A stretch of DNA of 64,000 nucleotides from Ypsolopha sequella (lineage: Eukaryota > Arthropoda > Insecta > Lepidoptera > Ypsolophidae): NCBI GenBank assembly GCA_934047225.1, contig OW204005.1, positions 17,368,396-17,432,395 on the forward strand, read 5' to 3'. A program made the translations under genes and the position numbers. Positions 42,701-57,700 of this stretch are shown in pieces (the first letter of the stretch is position 1; every line of letters starts with the position of its first letter). The notes under the pieces are model-generated. The model was not told the origin of the DNA, ran no database searches, and saw only the letters and a program-made list of their open reading frames with translations.

Positions 42701-45700
42701 ATTCTTTCCGAAGCTAGCGAGTGCCCAGCAGACTGAGAACAGCGACAGTGAGGCTGATATCACGTTCAGTTCTGCGAACGCTTTGTTAGCTGCAAGAGAG
42801 ACATGTATATTTGTAGGGTTGTGTCATTCAAATATAAAATCTAAGTCGAATGAACACAAGTCACATTCTTTCCGAAGCTAGCGAGTGCCCAGCAGACTGA
42901 GAACAGCGACAGTGAGGCTGATATCACGTTCAGTTCTGCGAACGCTTTGTTAGCTGCAAGAGAGACATGTATATTTGTAGGGTTGTGTCATTCAAATATA
43001 AAATCTAAGTCGAATGAACACAAGCCACATTCTTTCCGAAGCTAGCGAGTGCCCAGCAGACTGAGAACAGCGACAGTGAGGCTGATATCACGTTCAGTTC
43101 TGCGAACGCTTTGTTAGCTGTAAGAGAGACATGTGCATTTGTAGGGTTGTGTCCATCCATAGCCTAGTTCGTCCACTGCTGAACCTAAGCTTTTTCAGGA
43201 CTTTGCCACTCCCAGCGGTCATCTTGGAAGAATTGCCCATACTCACATACGCTGGGCAGGCGGGTTGGTGAGCACGGTGTCAGAACCCTCGCACCAGTGA
43301 CGCCACTGCCTGACACCGGTCCGGCTATTAGGGATGGATATACCGCCATCCATCGGTCCCAGGCATGGCGGGACTCCTGGTTTTTTGCCTGTGAGCTGTC
43401 CTCTTACTCTCCCCCGAATAACTTCGAGGGTGTCTCCAAGTAAGATGGTGGTACCTCCACAGTCGAGCCCGGCATCAGCTCTACCACTTGTTGAATGAGT
43501 TGTGTCATTCAAATATAAAACCTAAGTCAATGAATACAAGTCACATTCTTTCCGAAGCTAGAGAACGCCCAGCAAACTGAATAGCGACAGTGAGGCTGAT
43601 ATCACGTTTAGTTCTGCGAACGCTTCGTTAGCTGTAAGAGAGACATGTACATTTGTTTTTGAAGGGTAAGCGGGAAGAAAGATTATCAGTTTTTTTCAAA
43701 AATTTGAGTTAGTAGTGCCATCTTCTAAAATGTCTGGATAACAATGATTGAGCGAAAACAAAAACTTGAAAAAGATAACAGAGTCCGCAGAATATCGCTT
43801 TTAAAAATAAACCGGACTCAAGAAGCTTAAAAACCTAACTTGAAAAAAAGGTCATAACTAGTACAAAAAGTAAAAACAAATTGTCTTTTAACTGTGAATA
43901 TGGAGGGCTATGGGCTGATAGAAAAGTTTGCTTTTGAGAAAAAAAAATTGTGATTACAATAATTAACTATGATTACAATAAGCCCACTAAGCATAGTTCT
44001 TAAGTAATAACCCAAGCAAGTTTTTTCTACTTATTTCAAATTTACCTTCTGTTGACTATGATCCCTCTTCCCGCTTACCCTTCATTTGTTTCACTAGTCT
44101 GTTATACATAAAAATCTCCCGATCTTACCGTGTGTATGGTCGGCCACGGGCTGGTCCGAAAGTGGATCCACCTGTAGCTCGGGCTCGGGTACAGTCAGCA
44201 GCACGTGAAGCTGCAGCAGCAACATCGGCGCCGCCTCGCAGAACGCGTGCACCAGGCGCAGCATGCCTGCAATCGTATGGCCAAATTAAGTCTGGCTGGC
44301 GAAAGTTTTTTTTTTTTACTATCTGTCAACCCCAAACGATGGTGCTTACAGTTCGTGCCAGGGGTACTAGCATAAACTTGCTATCGACACATCGATTCGA
44401 TAATAGTACATTGTTCACCGAGGGAAGAAAGGGGAAGATTACCAACGAGGGTGTAGTTTGAGGCCCGAGGCGAAGCCAAGGGCCTCAATACACACGGGTT
44501 GGGAATCGCACTTTCTCCCGAGTGATACATAGTGCTTTATACTACACCTGCGAGGAAATAGTATAATTTTACTTTAAATCAAGATACAATAACAGAAACC
44601 TACTGACTCGCGTGCGATTGTCACTTTTTATTTCCTTCTTATTTTTTATTATGTACAGGAAAAGCAAGTGGCCAGTATCATTTTTTCGAGTTTTATGTAC
44701 GAGTTCGCAAAATAATACTGGCCACTGGGCCACTTGCTCATTCTTTGTTATTTAAAAAAAAAAAACAGCACGTTAACAATGGATTTGCATATACTTTTTC
44801 TGCCCGCTCAAGCACGTTAACAATGAATTTTCATACACTTTTTCCGCCCGCATATTTGTATGACAGTAATGACGTATTTTCTGCATCGTTTTCAAAAAAG
44901 TAAGAAGGTACTTTCCGAGCAGGTGTAGTATAAATGAAAATGTTGCTCTTATTTCATTGCCGGACTGTTTTCTGCACCTCGTCATGGAGGACAACTTTTG
45001 GCCGCAGGGTGGTGGTGTTCCGTTGCTTCCGCGGAAAAGTGCCACAGAACAGCACAAATACACAGTGTAAAATGTGAAGCGTTACTAACATAGTATTAAA
45101 CTTTATTTAATAACACAAATACACAGTGTAAAATGTGAAGCGTTACTAACATAGTATTAAACTTTATTTAATAACACAAATACACAGTGTAAAATGTGAA
45201 GCGTTACTAACATAGTATTAAACTTTATTTAATAACACAAATACACAGTGTAAAATGTGAAGCGTTACTAACATAGTATTAAACTTTATTTAATAACACA
45301 AATACACAGTGTAAAATGTGAAGCGTTACTAACATAGTATTAAACTTTATTTAATAACACAAATACACAGTGTGAAATGTGAAGCGTTACTTACATAGTA
45401 TTAAACTTTATTTAATAACACAAATACACAGTGTAAAAATGTGAAGCGTTACTAACATAGTATTAAACTTTATTTAATAACACAAATACACAGTGTGAAA
45501 TGTGAAGCGTTACTTACATAGTATTAAACTTTATTTAATAACACAAATACACAGTGTAAAATGTGAAGCGTTACTAACATAGTATTAAACTTTATTTAAT
45601 AACACAAATACACAGTGTGAAATGTGAAGCGTTACTTACATAGTATTAAACTTTATTTAATAACACAAATACACAGTGTAAAATGTGAAGCGTTACTTAC

Positions 45701-48700
45701 ATAGTATTAAACTTTATTTAATAACACAAATACACAGTGTAAAATGTGAAGCGTTACTTACATAGTATTAAACTTTATTTAATAACACAAATACACAGTG
45801 TAAAATGTGAAGCGTTACTAACATAGTATTAAACTTTATTTAATAACACAAATACACAGTGTAAAATGTGAAGCGTTACTTACATAGTAATTAAACTTTA
45901 TTTAATAACACAAATACACAGTGTAAAAATGTGAAGCGTTACTTACATAGTATTAAACTTTATTTAATAACACAAATACACAGTGTAAAATGTGAAGCGT
46001 TACTTACATAGTATTAAACTTTATTTAATAACACAAATACACAGTGTAAAATGTGAAGCGTTACTTACATAGTATTAAACTTTATTTAATAACACAAATA
46101 CACAGTGTAAAATGTGAAGCGTTACTAACATAGTATTAAACTTTATTTAATAACACAAATACACAGTGTAAAATGTGAAGCGTTACTAACATAGTATTAA
46201 AACTTTATTTAATAACACAAATACACAGTGTAAAATGTGAAGCGTTACTAACATAGTATTAAACTTTATTTAATAACACAAATACACAGTGTAAAATGTG
46301 AAGCGTTACTAACATAGTATTAAACTTTATTTAATAACACAAATACACAGTGTGAAATGTGAAGCGTTACTTACATAGTATTAAACTTTATTTAATAACA
46401 CAAATACACAGTGTAAAATGTGAAGCGTTACTAACATAGTATTAAACTTTATTTAATAACACAAATACACAGTGTGAAATGTGAAGCGTTACTTACATAG
46501 TATTAAACTTTATTTAATAACACAAATACACAGTGTAAAATGTGAAGCGTTACTAACATAGTATTAAACTTTATTTAATAACACAAATACACAGTGTGAA
46601 ATGTGAAGCGTTACTAACATAGTATTAAACTTTATTTAATAACACAAATACACAGTGTGAAATGTGAAGCGTTACTAACATAGTATTAAACTTTATTTAA
46701 TAACACAAATACACAGTGTAAAATGTGAAGCGTTACTTACATAGTATTAAACTTTATTTAATAACACAAATACACAGTGTAAAATGTGAAGCGTTACTAA
46801 CATAGTATTAAACTTTATTTAATAACACAAAATACACAGTGTAAAATGTGAAGCGTTACTTACATAGTATTAAACTTTATTTAATAACACAAATACACAG
46901 TGTGAAATGTGAAGCGTTACTTACATAGTATTAAACTTTATTTAATAACACAAATACACAGTGTAAAATGTGAAGCGTTACTAACATAGTATTAAACTTT
47001 ATTTAATAACACAAATACACAGTGTGAAATGTGAAGCGTTACTTACATAGTATTAAACTTTATTTAATAACACAAATACACAGTGTAAAATGTGAAGCGT
47101 TACTAACATAGTATTAAACTTTATTTAATAACACAAATACACAGTGTAAAATGTGAAGCGTTACTAACATAGTATTAAACTTTATTTAATAACACAAATA
47201 CACAGTGTGAAATGTGAAGCGTTACTAACATAGTATTAAACTTTATTTAATAACACAAATACACAGTGTAAAATGTGAAGCGTTACTAACATAGTATTAA
47301 ACTTTATTTAATAACACAAATACACAGTGTAAAATGTGAAGCGTTACTAACATAGTATTAAACTTTTATTTAATAACACAAATACACAGTGTAAAATGTG
47401 AAGCGTTACTAACATAGTATTAAACTTTATTTAATAACACAAATACACAGTGTAAAATGTGAAGCGTTACTAACATAGTATTAAACTTTATTTAATAACA
47501 CAAATACACAGTGTAAAATGTGAAGCGTTACTAACATAGTATTAAACTTTATTTAATAACACAAATACACAGTGTAAAATGTGAAGCGTTACTAACATAG
47601 TATTAAACTTTATTTAATAACACAAATACACAGTGTAAAATGTGAAGCGTTACTAACATAGTATTAAACTTTATTTAATAACACAAATACACATTGTAAA
47701 ATGTGAAGCGTTACTAACATAGTATTAAAACTTTATTTAATAACACAAATACACAGTGTAAAATTGTGAAGCGTTACTAACATAGTATTAAACTTTATTT
47801 AATAACACAAATACACAGTGTAAAATGTGAAGCGTTACTAACATAGTATTAAACTTTATTTAATAACACAAATACACAGTGTAAAATGTGAAGCGTTACT
47901 AACATAGTATTAAACTTTATTTAATAACACAAATACACAGTGTAAAATGTGAAGCGTTACTAACATAGTATTAAACTTTATTTAATAACACAAATACACA
48001 GTGTAAAATGTGAAGCGTTACTAACATAGTATTAAACTTTATTTAATAACACAAATACACAGTGTAAAATGTGAAGCGTTACTAACATAGTATTAAACTT
48101 TATTTAATAACACAAATACACAGTGTAAAATGTGAAGCGTTACTAACATAGTATTAAACTTTATTTAATAACACAAATACACAGTGTAAAATGTGAAGCG
48201 TTACTAACATAGTATTAAACTTTATTTAATAACACAAATACACAGTGTGAAATGTGAAGCGTTACTAACATAGTATTAAACTTTATTTAATAACACAAAT
48301 ACACAGTGTAAAATGTGAAGCGTTACTAACATAGTATTAAACTTTATTTAATAACACAAATACACAGTGTAAAATGTGAAGCGTTACTAACATAGTATTA
48401 AACTTTATTTAATAACACAAATACACAGTGTAAAATGTGAAGCGTTACTAACATAGTATTAAACTTTATTTAATAACACAAATACACAGTGTAAAATGTG
48501 AAGCGTTACTAACATAGTATTAAACTTTATTTAATAACACAAATACACAGTGTAAAATGTGAAGCGTTACTAACATAGTATTAAACTTTATTTAATAACA
48601 CAAATACACAGTGTAAAATGTGAAGCGTTACTAACATAGTATTAAACTTTATTTAATAACACAAATACACAGTGTAAAATGTGAAGCGTTACTAACATAG

Positions 48701-51700
48701 TATTAAACTTTATTTAATAACACAAATACACAGTGTAAATGTGAAGCGTTACTAACATAGTATTAAACTTTATTTAATAACACAAATACACAGTGTAAAA
48801 TGTGAAGCGTTACTAACATAGTATTAAACTTTATTTAATAACACAAATACACAGTGTAAAATGTGAAGCGTTACTAACATAGTATTAAACTTTATTTAAT
48901 AACACAAATACACAGTGTAAAATGTGAAGCGTTACTAACATAGTATTAAACTTTATTTAACAGCACAAATACACAGTGTAAAATGTGAAGCGTTACTAAC
49001 ATAGTATTAAACTTATTTAATAACACAAATACACAGTGTAAAATGTGAAGCGTTACTAACATAGTATTAAACTTTATTTAATAACACAAATACACAGTGT
49101 AAAATGTGAAGCGTTACTAACATAGTATTAAACTTTATTTAATAACACAAATACACAGTGTAAAATGTGAAGCGTTACTAACATAGTATTAAACTTTATT
49201 TAATAACACAAATACACAGTGTAAAATGTGAAGCGTTACTAACATAGTATTAAACTTTATTTAATAACACAAATACACAGTGTAAAATGTGAAGCGTTAC
49301 TAACATAGTATTAAACTTTATTTAATAACACAAATACACAGTGTAAAATGTGAAGCGTTACTAACATAGTATTAAACTTTATTTAATAACACAAATACAC
49401 AGTGTAAAATGTGAAGCGTTACTACATAGTATTAAACTTTATTTAATAACACAAATACACAGTGTAAAATGTGAAGCGTTACTAACATAGTATTAAACTT
49501 TATTTAATAACACAAATACACAGTGTAAAATGTGAAGCGTTACTAACATAGTATTAAACTTTATTTAATAACAACAAATACACAGTGTAAAATGTGAAGC
49601 GTTACTAACATAGTATTAAACTTTATTTAATAACACAAATACACAGTGTAAAATGTGAAGCGTTACTAACATAGTATTAAACTTTATTTAATAACACAAA
49701 TACACAGTGTAAAATGTGAAGCGTTACTAACATAGTATTAAACTTTATTTAATAACACAAATACACAGTGTAAAATGTGAAGCGTTACTAACATAGTATT
49801 AAACTTTATTTAATAACACAAATACACAGTGTAAAATGTGAAGCGTTACTAACATAGTATTAAACTTTATTTAATAACACAAATACACAGTGTGAAATGT
49901 GAAGCGTTACTAACATAGTATTAAACTTTATTTAATAACACAAATACACAGTGTAAAATGTGAAGCGTTACTTACATAGTATTAAACTTTATTTAATAAC
50001 ACAAATACACAGTGTAAAATGTGAAGCGTTACTAACATAGTATTAAACTTTATTTAATAACACAAATACACAGTGTAAAATGTGAAGCGTTACTTACATA
50101 GTATTAAACTTTATTTAATAACACAAATACACAGTGTGAAATGTGAAGCGTTACTTACATAGTATTAAACTTTATTTAATAACACAAATACACAGTGTAA
50201 AATGTGAAGCGTTACTAACATAGTATTAAACTTTATTTAATAACACAAATACACAGTGTGAAATGTGAAGCGTTACTTACATAGTATTAAACTTTATTTA
50301 ATAACACAAATACACAGTGTAAAATGTGAAGCGTTACTAACATAGTATTAAACTTTATTTAATAACACAAATACACAGTGTAAAATGTGAAGCGTTACTA
50401 ACATAGTATTAAACTTTATTTAATAACACAAATACACAGTGTAAAATGTGAAGCGTTACTAACATAGTATTAAACTTTATTTAATAACACAAATACACAG
50501 TGTAAAATGTGAAGCGTTACTTACATAGTATTAAACTTTATTTAATAACACAAATACACAGTGTAAAATGTGAAGCGTTACTAACATAGTATTAAACTTT
50601 ATTTAATAACACAAATACACAGTGTGAAATGTGAAGCGTTACTAACATAGTATTAAACTTTATTTAATAACACAAATACACAGTGTGAAATGTGAAGCGT
50701 TACTAACATAGTATTAAACTTTATTTAATAACACAAATACACAGTGTAAAATGTGAAGCGTTACTTACATAGTATTAAACTTTATTTAATAACACAAATA
50801 CACAGTGTAAAATGTGAAGCGTTACTAACATAGTATTAAACTTTATTTAATAACACAAATACACAGTGTAAAATGTGAAGCGTTACTTACATAGTATTAA
50901 ACTTTATTTAATAACACAAATACACAGTGTGAAATGTGAAGCGTTACTTACATAGTATTAAACTTTTATTTAATAACACAAATACACAGTGTAAAATGTG
51001 AAGCGTTACTAACATAGTATTAAACTTTATTTAATAACACAAATACACAGTGTGAAATGTGAAGCGTTACTTTACATAGTATTAAACTTTATTTAATAAC
51101 ACAAATACACAGTGTAAAATGTGAAGCGTTACTAACATAGTATTAAACTTTATTTAATAACACAAATACACAGTGTAAAATGTGAAGCGTTACTAACATA
51201 GTATTAAACTTTATTTAATAACACAAATACACAGTGTGAAATGTGAAGCGTTACTAACATAGTATTAAACTTTATTTAATAACACAAATACACAGTGTAA
51301 AATGTGAAGCGTTACTAACATAGTATTAAACTTTATTTAATAACACAAATACACAGTGTAAAATGTGAAGCGTTACTAACATAGTATTAAACTTTATTTA
51401 ATAACACAAATACACAGTGTAAAATGTGAAGCGTTACTAACATAGTATTAAACTTTATTTAATAACACAAATACACAGTGTAAAATGTGAAGCGTTACTA
51501 ACATAGTATTAAACTTTATTTAATAACACAAATACACAGTGTAAAATGTGAAGCGTTACTAACATAGTATTAAACTTTATTTAATAACACAAATACACAG
51601 TGTAAAATGTGAAGCGTTACTAACATAGTAGTTAAACTTTATTTAATAACACAAATACACAGTGTAAAATGTGAAGCGTTACTAACATAGTATTAAACTT

Positions 51701-54700
51701 TATTTAATAACACAAATACACAGTGTAAAATGTGAAGCGTTACTAACATAGTATTAAACTTTATTTAATAACACAAATACACAGTGTAAAATGTGAAGCG
51801 TTACTAACATAGTATTAAACTTTATTTAATAACACAAATACACAGTGTAAAATGTGAAGCGTTACTAACATAGTATTAAACTTTATTTAATAACACAAAT
51901 ACACAGTGTAAAATGTGAAGCGTTACTAACATAGTATTAAACTTTATTTAATAACACAAATACACAGTGTAAAATGTGAAGCGTTACTAACATAGTATTA
52001 AACTTTATTTAATAACACAAATACACAGTGTAAAAATGTGAAGCGTTACTAACATAGTATTAAACTTTATTTAATAACACAAATACACAGTGTAAAATGT
52101 GAAGCGTTACTAACATAGTATTAAACTTTATTTAATAACACAAATACACAGTGTAAAATGTGAAGCGTTACTAACATAGTATTAAACTTTATTTAATAAC
52201 ACAAATACACAGTGTAAAATGTGAAGCGTTACTAACATAGTATTAAACTTTATTTAATAACACAAATACACAGTGTGAAATGTGAAGCGTTACTAACATA
52301 GTATTAAACTTTATTTAATAACACAAATACACAGTGTAAAATGTGAAGCGTTACTAACATAGTATTAAACTTTATTTAATAACACAAATACACAGTGTAA
52401 AATGTGAAGCGTTACTAACATAGTATTAAACTTTATTTAATAACACAAATACACAGTGTAAAATGTGAAGCGTTACTAACATAGTATTAAACTTTATTTA
52501 ATAACACAAATACACAGTGTAAAATGTGAAGCGTTACTAACATAGTATTAAACTTTATTTAATAACACAAATACACAGTGTAAAATGTGAAGCGTTACTA
52601 ACATAGTATTAAACTTTATTTAATAACACAAATACACAGTGTAAAATGTGAAGCGTTACTAACATAGTATTAAACTTTATTTAATAACACCAAATACACA
52701 GTGTAAAATGTGAAGCGTTACTAACATAGTATTAAACTTTATTTAATAACACAAATACACAGTGTAAAATGTGAAGCGTTACTAACATAGTATTAAACTT
52801 TATTTAATAACACAAATACACAGTGTAAAATGTGAAGCGTTACTAACATAGTATTAAACTTTATTTAATAACACAAATACACAGTGTAAAATGTGAAGCG
52901 TTACTAACATAGTATTAAACTTTATTTAATAACACAAATACACAGTGTAAAATGTGAAGCGTTACTAACATAGTATTAAAACTTTATTTAACAGCACAAA
53001 TACACAGTGTAAAATGTGAAGCGTTACTAACATAGTATTAACTTTATTTAATAACACAAATACACAGTGTAAAATGTGAAGCGTTACTAACATAGTATTA
53101 AACTTTATTTAATAACACAAATACACAGTGTAAAATGTGAAGCGTTACTAACATAGTATTAAACTTTATTTAATAACACAAATACACAGTGTAAAATGTG
53201 AAGCGTTACTAACATAGTATTAAACTTTATTTAATAACACAAATACACAGTGTAAAATGTGAAGCGTTACTAACATAGTATTAAACTTTATTTAATAACA
53301 CAAATACACAGTGTAAAATGTGAAGCGTTACTAACATAGTATTAAACTTTATTTAATAACACAAATACACAGTGTAAAATGTGAAGCGTTACTAACATAG
53401 TATTAAACTTTATTTAATAACACAAATACACAGTGTAAAATGTGAAGCGTTACTAACATAGTATTAAACTTTATTTAATAACACAAATACACAGTGTAAA
53501 ATGTGAAGCGTTACTAACATAGTATTAAACTTTATTTAATAACACAAATACACAGTGTAAAATGTGAAGCGTTACTTACATAGTATTAAACTTTATTTAA
53601 TAACACAAATACACAGTGTAAAATGTGAAGCGTTACTAACATAGTATTAAACTTTATTTAATAACACAAATACACAGTGTAAAATGTGAAGCGTTACTAA
53701 CATAGTATTAAACTTTATTTAATAACACAAATACACAGTGTAAAATGTGAAGCGTTACTAACATAGTATTAAACTTTATTTAATAACACAAATACACAGT
53801 GTAAAAATGTGAAGCGTTACTAACATAGTATTAAACTTATTTAATAACACAAATACACAGTGTAAAATGTGAAGCGTTACTAACATAGTATTAAACTTTA
53901 TTTAATAACACAAATACACAGTGTAAAATGTGAAGCGTTACTAACATAGTATTAAACTTTATTTAATAACACAAATACACAGTGTAAAATGTGAAGCGTT
54001 TACTTACATAGTATTAAACTTTATTTAATAACACAAATACACAGTGTAAAATGTGAAGCGTTACTAACATAGTATTAAACTTTATTTTAATAACACAAAT
54101 ACACAGTGTAAAATGTGAAGCGTTACTAACATAGTATTAAACTTTTATTTAATAACACAAATACACAGTGTAAAATGTGAAGCGTTACTAACATAGTATT
54201 AAACTTTATTTTAATAACACAAATACACAGTGTAAAATGTGAAGCGTTACTAACATAGTATTAAACTTTATTTAATAACACAATTTTGTAATAGCATCGT
54301 ATATATGTTAGTTTGTAAGGTATTTATCTATGGGCCATAGAAGCCTGAATAGTAGTTTATGCTACTATGGCGAAAAGGAATAAATTACGAGGACGATTTA
54401 AAACACGAGCGTAGCGAGTGTTTTAAACGTAACCGAGTAATTTATTGCTTTTACGCCCGTGTATCATACTACGTTTTTCAATGCATAGTGTGAGGAAATA
54501 AAACAAATATAATCTTGTGAACTTTAAATTATAATTGGCTCAAAAGGACTGTATCCAGAGCCGTTAAACAGTGGAAAAAAAAGTATAACATCTATGGTAC
54601 ACAGGAAAGGCTGCAGGTTAGCCAACCATTGTAAATAAATAAAAAAAAATAATAATAAAGCTCTAGGGCAAAATAATCGACTTTTTGTTCGGTTTTGATG

Positions 54701-57700
54701 CAAAAGAAGTGGGCCTTTACGAGCACATGCATTGAAAAATAAATTATTTGATTGATTGATTGATTGATTGCAATAAGGGAGTTTTGGAATTTATCGTGTT
54801 TATCTAAGCGAAGCATACGTGCTCGCATAGCAGCACACGATGTGGCTTAAGGTGGATGGTCCAAGGCAATTTTCATACAATATTGTGGGAATCAATAACA
54901 ACGACAGAACTATTATAATTTCGTTTTGTCACTTTTTTCTACAAGGTCCATTAATTTTACACCCGCGAATAACCAGTTTTTATACAAATAAACTGTTCTA
55001 CAATTTGATTTTGCTATTTAAAACTTTCGTAGCCCCAATGTATGAAAATTTTGAATAGCAAAATTAAACAGTTTTTTTTTTTTGTGAAAGAACTGATTAT
55101 TCGCTAGTATATAATTAATTGAAAGTGTTTGGAACGTGTATAAAAAAGTAACAAAACGAAATTATAGGTAATACTTCTAATGTAGTTATTGGTTCCCACA
55201 AGTTGAGTCCATTGACATTACCTAGATCTATGTCACATTAGAACTAAAAATCGGAAAATTTTAATCATATCTTAACAACAAAGCCACATTTAACAGTTTT
55301 TTACCAAAAGTCTAGCCGAGTCTGATTTTATTGTTTTAAGTACTTAAATAATAATAATAATAATTATTATTAATAATTAATAATAATCTCCACGCTTCAG
55401 TTTAGAGACCTGCCTACTTAGCACATTATAATGTATACATATATTTATATAATTATATATATAATGTATATTATGATGTGTTGAGTGGGTAGGTTTTTGA
55501 ATTGGAGTGTGGAGATGGGTGGATGATTATTTATCTTTGTTATTGATTGATTATTAATTTTTATATTTATTTATTTATATATATATACTTTTTATTTTTC
55601 ATGATTATAATATATTTTTTTTCTTTTTTCTCTCATTTGTCTGTCAATCATTCACTTCATTTTATGACATTTTAAAATAATACATAAATTTTATCAAATT
55701 CCACTGAAGCCGACTATTTGTCGAAATATATCTGGAAACTATTATTTTAATAAGTGTTTTTATATAAATATATAATATAAACTGATTAAAAAAACAAATA
55801 AGTTATCTTCAATATTTAAAATAATAATAATAATGATATTCGACTGACGACGATCCCAAGTGGGTCGAAATATATATCGAAAATTTTCTTTTTTATTCAA
55901 TTTCTACTTTAATATTCGTAAGAATCTGTATATATATATAATAAAACGGTTAAAAAAAGCTTTTAAAGCAAAAGTATTTATTATCATAAATAATAATAAA
56001 AAAAAACATGTTATACAGATTAATATTAACCAAAGTAAACGTTTGAAAACGTCCATCATCTTGCCAAAATCATTTGACTCCTGACATCAAAGATTTCAAA
56101 AGTTTAGATGAGCCCTGGCACCTAAAACCTATTGCATTGTTTTTGAATGTGTGCGTTAACAGAATGCCGACGCGCGCACACTTATGAGTGCGCAATCTGT
56201 CTACCTACGGTCAGCAAACTGATTAGACTACTAAAGTTGTTAAAATTATTAAGTGCACTTAAGGCGTCCAACTATCACTGTGTTCAGATGAGCACTGATT
56301 CCAAACGTGTGAGTGCCACCCATTTAAAGGTGGAAACATTTTGGTGCTGTCATAGTATGGTAACGGCTTATCTTTACTTTTGAAATCTTTGAATTGCACA
56401 GTATAGTTTTCACTTCTGTCGGCAGTCCCCATAGACTCTTGAGTCTATGGCAGTCCCCATTGCTGCCTATATTTTTTCTTTATTTGTTTATTAAGGGTCG
56501 TGTTCAGAATAAAATGTATATTTCGGAACGCATCCATCAATGGTCTATATATTTTGTCTATGGACTTGGAGCTGTCAAAAAAAAACGAGGGACGTGGAAT
56601 TTTCTTGATATGGATCGTGGCCGATTTCATAAAATGTATTATTAAGGGCTTAATAGAGGGGAAATCGGTGCGGACACCGTGAAGAACATAAGTGAATCAA
56701 TGGCTGACGTTATTTTGGCGTGAAGGCCACTTTTTGGTGAATTTCCTGTGTGTGTGTGACATAACCTGTGTCCACGCGACTTCCGACAAGTGGACTTGTT
56801 AATTACTATTTCTGGGTTCGGATGCATCCTGGGGTAGGAGGTTTGTGTTTAGATTCATCGTGGAAGGTGATCTACGTGTCACGGCACCGGAACACTTTGG
56901 ACTCCGCAGCGAAAGGCCTTCGTGCGTGGACCAGCAGATGACGTCATCATACAACGGTCTGGTAGGACATTTTATATTAAATATTATAGATCATAAGATA
57001 CTTGTATACTATGAATCTGGGACAGCTATGGGCCCCTGCCCCAGCTGCAAGTATCACCCTTTAGCATACAATTAGTGGTGTCTGAGCGTGGTTATGGAAT
57101 CCTCGCACCAGTGACGTCGATGCCCGTCACTAGTCAGTATTACCACTTTTTATATGCTACAATTTCTGGTAGCAACGAGCGTTTCTACCCAACAAGCTTT
57201 GGTAGCCGAGTGTGGTTAATCCCAACTTTGGTTTATATTCATTTAAACAGTGGAACTGGGCGGCCCCAGTGTCATTGAACTGTTAACATAGCTAGGCTAT
57301 TTACATGTACATGTAGCAATTACAAATTGGATTTGTTTAGTGCTTTGAGTGGATAATTGATTACCGGAGGGTACCACATTGATGTGGTTCAGTAATATCA
57401 GTATAAATTGTTAATTTAGTACATATCAAGTGTTCTTGTATTGCAATAACATTATATCATATAACGGTTTATATTATAGATTGGAAATCAACTTGTTAGC
57501 TAATATACGGTTATCTTGGCTTGAATTTATGTACTTACAAGCATGTATACAAGTGCATAGTGGAATGTGCATTCGGGTTTGTGTGTATTGTATACACCAA
57601 ATATAATTTAAATTTGGTAATATAGAATTAGGTAGGAACCTATTTGTTTGTTTTGTATTACTGATACAGTACTTACATTGGTAATTGGGAATTAATTTTG

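Larger units (their letters stand above)
55203..56086. repeat. Dispersed repeat B2, copy 3, split by other sequence
   Basis: 55203-55335 and about 55995-56086 resemble successive parts of 26105-26535 (GTTTTTTACCAAAAGTCTAG; GTTTGAAAACGTCCATCATC). The roughly 660 bp between them, including a small palindrome and two hammerhead-like motifs, is therefore a later insertion. Confidence 0.55.

Noticed and set aside
43243..43512. 89-codon frame as a host gene
   Set aside because: It lies wholly inside a LINE insertion bounded by target duplications.
45050..54282. CRISPR array
   Set aside because: Units are contiguous tandem copies without unique spacers, and the locus is an animal intron.
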